Assembly: GCA_023701085.1 (NCBI GenBank)
Contig: JAMPXR010000081.1
Span: 1 to 8,955, forward strand
Direction: 5' to 3'
Source of the DNA: Ramlibacter sp.
Lineage (GTDB): Bacteria; Pseudomonadota; Gammaproteobacteria; Burkholderiales; Burkholderiaceae_C
DNA: 8,955 nucleotides
The translations under genes and the position numbers were made by a program. Positions within the stretch are counted from its first letter, which is position 1, and each line of letters opens with the position of its first letter. This document shows positions 6,032 through 8,955 of the stretch, piece after piece. Under the pieces are notes generated by a model. It worked only from the letters and a program-made list of their open reading frames with translations, searched no databases and had not been told where the DNA came from.

Positions 6032-6478
6032 CTAGTGCCGGTCGAATTTGGTCGACAGCACGATGGAGCTTTGCGTTCCGTCCACGCCGTTGATCGAGCC
6101 GATCGCGTCCAGCGTGCGGTCGATTTCGCCGGTGTCCTCGGCTTCGATGAGCGCCATGTAGCCGAAGATGCCGCTGATCGCGAACACCGCGCGCACCTGG
6201 GTGAGCCCGTGCAGTGCCTGCACGACCGCCTCGCCCTTCTTCGCGTCGACGCGCAACAGCGCATGCACCTTGATCCGTCCGCGCAGCGCTTGCTCGCTCA
6301 GCCGCACGGTGTAGCCGGCGATGATGCCGGCCTTCTCCAGCCGCTTGAGCCGCTCCACCGCCGTCATCCGGGCCACATCGAGCGCGCGCGCCAGCGCCGC
6401 GACCGGCATGCGGGCGTCCTCGCGCAACAGCGCGAGCAGTTGCCGGTCCTTGTCATCGAGTTGAAAAGCGCGCTGCAT
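6032..6478 (-). CDS. Lrp/AsnC-family transcriptional regulator
   Basis: The 148-residue protein has standard Lrp/AsnC length. An N-terminal helix-turn-helix (about 9-50, recognition helix near RMTAVERLKRLEKAG) is followed by the RAM ligand-binding domain (about 65-140). The RAM segment ISGIFGYMALIEAE (101-114) occupies the place of the usual GxxDY loop, with Gly replacing the Asp, so the effector may differ from that of Lrp. Members form dimers and octamers and sense amino acids or related small acids. ATG at 6478 gives the normal N-terminus, with AAAGGAA about ten bases upstream. An upstream in-frame ATG (6547) would add 23 atypical residues and would sit inside the operator. The gene is divergent from the thiamine-diphosphate enzyme and most likely controls it and itself through the TTTTGCA repeats between them. 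Confidence 0.93.
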   Translation of the reverse strand: MQRAFQLDDKDRQLLALLREDARMPVAALARALDVARMTAVERLKRLEKAGIIAGYTVRLSEQALRGRIKVHALLRVDAKKGEAVVQALHGLTQVRAVFAISGIFGYMALIEAEDTGEIDRTLDAIGSINGVDGTQSSIVLSTKFDRH

Positions 6479-6518
6479 GGCAGCCAAGTTCCTTTGCTGC
6501 AGGACCCGCCAGGGGCCG

Positions 6519-6547
6519 ATAATCAGTTCGACGAAAAGAGCCGTCAT
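6519..6547 (-). promoter_or_regulatory. Candidate sigma-70 promoter of the Lrp-type regulator
   Basis: Read on the minus strand, ATGACG (6547-6542) and GATTAT (6524-6519) are separated by 17 bases, each matching 4 of 6 consensus positions. Transcription would start near 6512, giving a leader of about 34 nt that contains AAAGGAA. The -35 overlaps the first TTTTGCA half-site, so a bound regulator should block this promoter. Confidence 0.42.
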
Positions 6548-6583
6548 TTTGCAGGTTTTTTACCTGCAAAACGTCATTTTGCA
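6543..6583. promoter_or_regulatory. Divergent operator with three TTTTGCA half-sites
   Basis: TTTTGCAGGT (6547-6556) and ACCTGCAAAA (6562-6571) form a perfect 10-bp inverted repeat around TTTTT. TGCAAAA (6565-6571) and TTTTGCA (6577-6583) form a second perfect inverted repeat around CGTCA. The first and third half-sites extend to an 11-base direct repeat, GTCATTTTGCA (6543-6553, 6573-6583), exactly 30 bases apart. AT-rich, regularly spaced repeated dyads between a regulator and its divergent target are characteristic of Lrp/AsnC proteins. The assignment to the adjacent regulator is inferred from position. The 10-bp repeat followed by CAAAACG could also be read as a hairpin, but no transcript is known to end there. 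Confidence 0.65.
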
Positions 6584-6586
6584 CCG

Positions 6587-6615
6587 TTTACTCTGGCAGC
6601 CAAGAACCGTAGAGT
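6587..6615 (+). promoter_or_regulatory. Candidate sigma-70 promoter of the thiamine-diphosphate enzyme operon
   Basis: TTTACT (6587-6592) and TAGAGT (6610-6615) are 17 bases apart, each matching 4 of 6 consensus positions. The -35 begins four bases after the last operator half-site, the classic position for an activator touching RNA polymerase. Transcription would begin near 6622, leaving a leader of about 50 nt. Confidence 0.42.
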
Positions 6616-6671
6616 TTCGCTACGCCGCGCCCGAAGCGGGCGGCAGCAGCGACCCACGCAAAGGAGCCCGG

Positions 6672-8444
6672 ATGAACAAACCTCTCGATCTGGCCGTCGT
6701 CAACGAAGGCAAGGCCATGGACCAAGGCACCATGAGCGGTGCGCAGGCACTGGTGCGGATGCTGCTGGAGTACCGCGTGGACGTCGTGTTCGGTGTTCCG
6801 GGCGACACCAGCCTGGCCCTGTACGAAGCGATTTACGACGCGGGCGATCGTATCCGGCATGTCATGGCGCGCGACGAACGCAGCGCCACTTTCATGGCGG
6901 ATGCCTACGCGCGCCTGGCCCACCGCCCCGGTTTCTGCGAGTGCCCCAGCGGTGCGGGCGCCCTCTATTCGGTGCCCGGTGTCGCCGAAGCCAACGCCTC
7001 CTCGATTCCGGTGGTGCTGTTCACCTCCGGCATCTCGATGGCCGGCGAAGGCAAGGGAACGATCACCGAGATGCCCCACCACACCCTGTTCGAGCCGATC
7101 ACCAAGCACTCGTCGGTGGTGAACTCGGCCGACAAGGTGCCCGAAGCGCTGCGCAAGGCGCTGCGCATCGCCACGACCGGGCGCCCGGGCGCCGTGCACC
7201 TCGTGCTGCCCACGGAAACGATGAGCCACCGCGTGGCCTACGGCGCCGCCAGCCTGCATGACGAGGCGGAATGCCGCGCCTACCCGGCCTACCGCACGCG
7301 CAGCAGCGCCGCCGCGATGGCCGAACTGGCGGGCCACCTGGAATCGGCGCAGCGGCCGGTGATCGTGGCGGGCGGGGGCGTCAACCATTCGCAAGCCAAC
7401 GCCGAAGTGCTCGCCCTGGCTGAGCGCCTGGGCGCGCCGGTGGTAACCACCATCTCGGGCCAGGGCACCATGCCCGACGAGCATCCGCTGGCGCTGGGCG
7501 TGGTCGGCGACAACGGCTTCCATCCGCATGCGCACCGCGCGGTCGAGGAAGCCGACGTGCTGCTTTACGTGGGTTGCAAGATGGGGTCGGTCTCCACCAT
7601 CAAGTGGTCGCTGCCCTCGCCGCGGGCCGGCCGCAAGATCCTGCAGATCGACCTCGACCCGACGCTGCTGGCCAACAACTTCGAGAACACCCTGAGCGTG
7701 GCAGGCGATGCGCGGCTCGTCCTCGAAGACCTGCTGCAGCTGGTGCCCGAGGCGGTCAAGACGCCCTCGGCCTGGGTGGAGGACCTGAACCGCGCCCGTG
7801 CGCGCTTCTGGGAGGATTCGCAGGCGCAGCTCCATGCGCAGGCCACGCCGCTCAAGCCGCAGCGCGTCATCCACGAACTCAACCGGCGACTGCCCTCCCC
7901 GTCGGTCGTGGTATCCGACGCCGGCACGCCCACGCCCTACATCACGCGCTTCCTGCGCCTGAGCGGCGACGGCTCGCGCGTGCTGATTCCCCGTTCGTTC
8001 GGCGGGCTGGGCTACGCCATTCCCGCGGTGGTCGGCGCCTGGTTCGCGCGGCCCGACGCCCGGCCGGTCGGGCTGTTCGGCGACGGATCGCTCGGCATGT
8101 CAGCCGGCGAGCTGGAGACCCTGGTGCGGCTGAACGTGCCGGCCGTGCTGATCCACTTCAACAACGGCTGCTTCGGCTGGATCAAGACGCTGCAGTCGCT
8201 GCACAGCAAGAGCAAGTTCATGTCGGTCGATTTCACCCCGGGCGACATGAGCAAGGTCGCCGCCGCCTACGGCCTGGCGGCCTGGCGCGTGGAGACCCCC
8301 GATCAGCTGGAGCGCGCGCTCGACGAGGCCTTTTCCCACGACGGGCCGTGCTTCCTGGACGTCGTCACCGAACCGCTGGTCAACGACGTGCCCCCTGTCT
8401 ATTCCTGGCTGAAGTCGGCGGGCCGGGACCCGCTGCGCGGCTGA
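6672..8444 (+). CDS. Thiamine-diphosphate-dependent enzyme, acetolactate synthase superfamily
   Basis: The 590-residue protein has the three domains of the acetolactate synthase/pyruvate oxidase superfamily: an N-terminal pyrimidine-binding domain (about 20-185), a central domain (about 213-360) and a C-terminal diphosphate-binding domain (about 395-570). The cofactor-activating glutamate is E69 in ARDERSATF. The metal and diphosphate motif starts at GDGS (470-473) and ends at N497-N498. FGVPGD (40-45) is the usual N-terminal loop. The residue after the catalytic Glu and the FGWIKTLQ segment (501-508) differ from biosynthetic AHAS, and no small regulatory subunit follows, so I infer a 2-oxo-acid decarboxylase, carboligase or hydrolase of catabolism. 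ATG 6672 is chosen for AAGGAG (6661-6666) five bases upstream, although the frame is open back to 6477. It heads an operon with the FAD oxidoreductase and probably answers to the divergent Lrp-type regulator. Confidence 0.92.
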   Translation: MNKPLDLAVVNEGKAMDQGTMSGAQALVRMLLEYRVDVVFGVPGDTSLALYEAIYDAGDRIRHVMARDERSATFMADAYARLAHRPGFCECPSGAGALYSVPGVAEANASSIPVVLFTSGISMAGEGKGTITEMPHHTLFEPITKHSSVVNSADKVPEALRKALRIATTGRPGAVHLVLPTETMSHRVAYGAASLHDEAECRAYPAYRTRSSAAAMAELAGHLESAQRPVIVAGGGVNHSQANAEVLALAERLGAPVVTTISGQGTMPDEHPLALGVVGDNGFHPHAHRAVEEADVLLYVGCKMGSVSTIKWSLPSPRAGRKILQIDLDPTLLANNFENTLSVAGDARLVLEDLLQLVPEAVKTPSAWVEDLNRARARFWEDSQAQLHAQATPLKPQRVIHELNRRLPSPSVVVSDAGTPTPYITRFLRLSGDGSRVLIPRSFGGLGYAIPAVVGAWFARPDARPVGLFGDGSLGMSAGELETLVRLNVPAVLIHFNNGCFGWIKTLQSLHSKSKFMSVDFTPGDMSKVAAAYGLAAWRVETPDQLERALDEAFSHDGPCFLDVVTEPLVNDVPPVYSWLKSAGRDPLRG

Positions 8445-8476
8445 TCTTTCTCACCCAAGTTCCAAGGAGACAATTC

Positions 8477-8955
8477 ATGAAAATCGTAGTCATCGGCGGC
8501 GGCTGGTCCGGCTGCGCGGCCGCCATCGCCGCAGCCAAACAAGGCGCTGAAGTCACGCTGCTGGAACGCACCGACATGATCCTGGGCACCGGCCTGGTCG
8601 GCGGCATCTTCCGCAACAACGGCCGCTTCACCGCCGCCGAAGAGATGATCGCGATGGGTGGCGGCGAGATGTTCCACGCCATGGACGCGTGCGCGACGCA
8701 CACCGACATCGAGTTCCCGGGCCACAAGCACGCCTCCCTGTACAACATCGCGACGATCGAGCCGCAGGTGCAGCGCGCCCTGGCCGCGGCCGGTGTCGAG
8801 GTGCGCTACCAGACCCGCATCACCGATGTCGAAATGGACGGCCGGCGCCTCGTGGCGGTGAAGACCAAGAAGAACGAAGGCAACCTGCGGTTCGAGGCCG
8901 ACGCCTTCGTCGAGACCACCGGCACCGCCGGCGTGGTCAACATCTGCACCCAGCA
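8477..8955 (+). CDS. FAD-dependent oxidoreductase, N-terminal part (continues past the window)
   Basis: The 159 visible residues begin with a Rossmann FAD-binding motif, GGGWSG (7-12), and the ribose-binding acidic residue E30 ends the second strand. A second FAD contact is in ADAFVETTGTAG (141-152), the usual end of the first half of glutathione-reductase-fold flavoproteins. GTGLVGGIFRNNG (37-49) lies where related families bind the flavin ring. The chain reaches NICTQ at the edge. Position after the TTGTAG motif suggests more cysteines may follow, as in flavoproteins with an inserted iron-sulfur site, but that is beyond the data. AAGGAGA (8464-8470) lies six bases before the ATG. The gap to the thiamine-diphosphate enzyme is only 32 nt, so the two are almost certainly cotranscribed and probably act on one pathway. 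Confidence 0.9.
   Translation, partial: MKIVVIGGGWSGCAAAIAAAKQGAEVTLLERTDMILGTGLVGGIFRNNGRFTAAEEMIAMGGGEMFHAMDACATHTDIEFPGHKHASLYNIATIEPQVQRALAAAGVEVRYQTRITDVEMDGRRLVAVKTKKNEGNLRFEADAFVETTGTAGVVNICTQ

Noticed and set aside
6477..6671. N-terminal extension of the thiamine-diphosphate enzyme back to an ATG at 6477
   Set aside because: It would cover the operator and promoters and lacks a ribosome binding site. ATG 6672 has AAGGAG at ideal distance, and family homology begins after it.
6588..7874. A minus-strand open frame of 428 codons inside the thiamine-diphosphate enzyme gene
   Set aside because: Its composition is that of a GC-rich shadow, and the plus-strand protein has complete superfamily motifs.
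1..8955. CRISPR arrays, insertion sequences, tRNA genes, phage or toxin-antitoxin genes
   Set aside because: I saw no regularly spaced direct repeats beyond the operator, no transposase or integrase motifs and no tRNA-like cloverleaf. The region looks like ordinary chromosomal metabolism genes.

Overview
The window looks like chromosomal DNA of a high-GC proteobacterium. The strong G/C third-position bias, the AAGGAG-type ribosome binding sites and the gene families suggest a Burkholderiales-type betaproteobacterium, perhaps Comamonadaceae, but no taxonomic marker gene is present, so this is inference. The high GC creates long open frames antisense to nearly every gene; I treat these as shadows.

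The left half (1-4357) is mostly minus strand. In transcription order it carries a TerB-like acidic helical protein (4357-3899), a dihydrodipicolinate synthase/N-acetylneuraminate lyase (DHDPS/NAL) family aldolase or dehydratase (3688-2756), a small STAS/SpoIIAA-like protein (2588-2205) and a divergent membrane-bound FtsH-type AAA+ protease (1695 to beyond the left edge). The gaps between them (210, 167 and 509 nt) are too long to assume one operon. The 509-nt gap 1696-2204 has no convincing protein gene. It does hold several hairpins and a strong plus-strand intrinsic terminator (2194-2226) that no plus-strand gene explains. The terminator hairpin overlaps the end of the STAS gene, and a short plus-strand RNA is a reasonable hypothesis.

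The right half starts with a plus-strand FAD-linked oxidase of the berberine-bridge (BBE) class (4532-5950). It converges on an Lrp/AsnC-family regulator (6478-6032, minus). The regulator is divergent from a two-gene plus-strand unit: a thiamine-diphosphate enzyme of the acetolactate-synthase superfamily (6672-8444) and an FAD-dependent oxidoreductase (8477 to beyond the right edge).

The 193-nt region between the regulator and the thiamine-diphosphate enzyme is the clearest regulatory element. Three TTTTGCA half-sites form two overlapping perfect inverted repeats. They lie on the -35 of a plausible regulator promoter and just upstream of the -35 of a plausible enzyme promoter. This layout suggests autorepression plus activation of the divergent metabolic operon. 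The substrate of that operon cannot be read from the sequence. No CRISPR array, insertion sequence, tRNA, rRNA or recognisable defence system was found.
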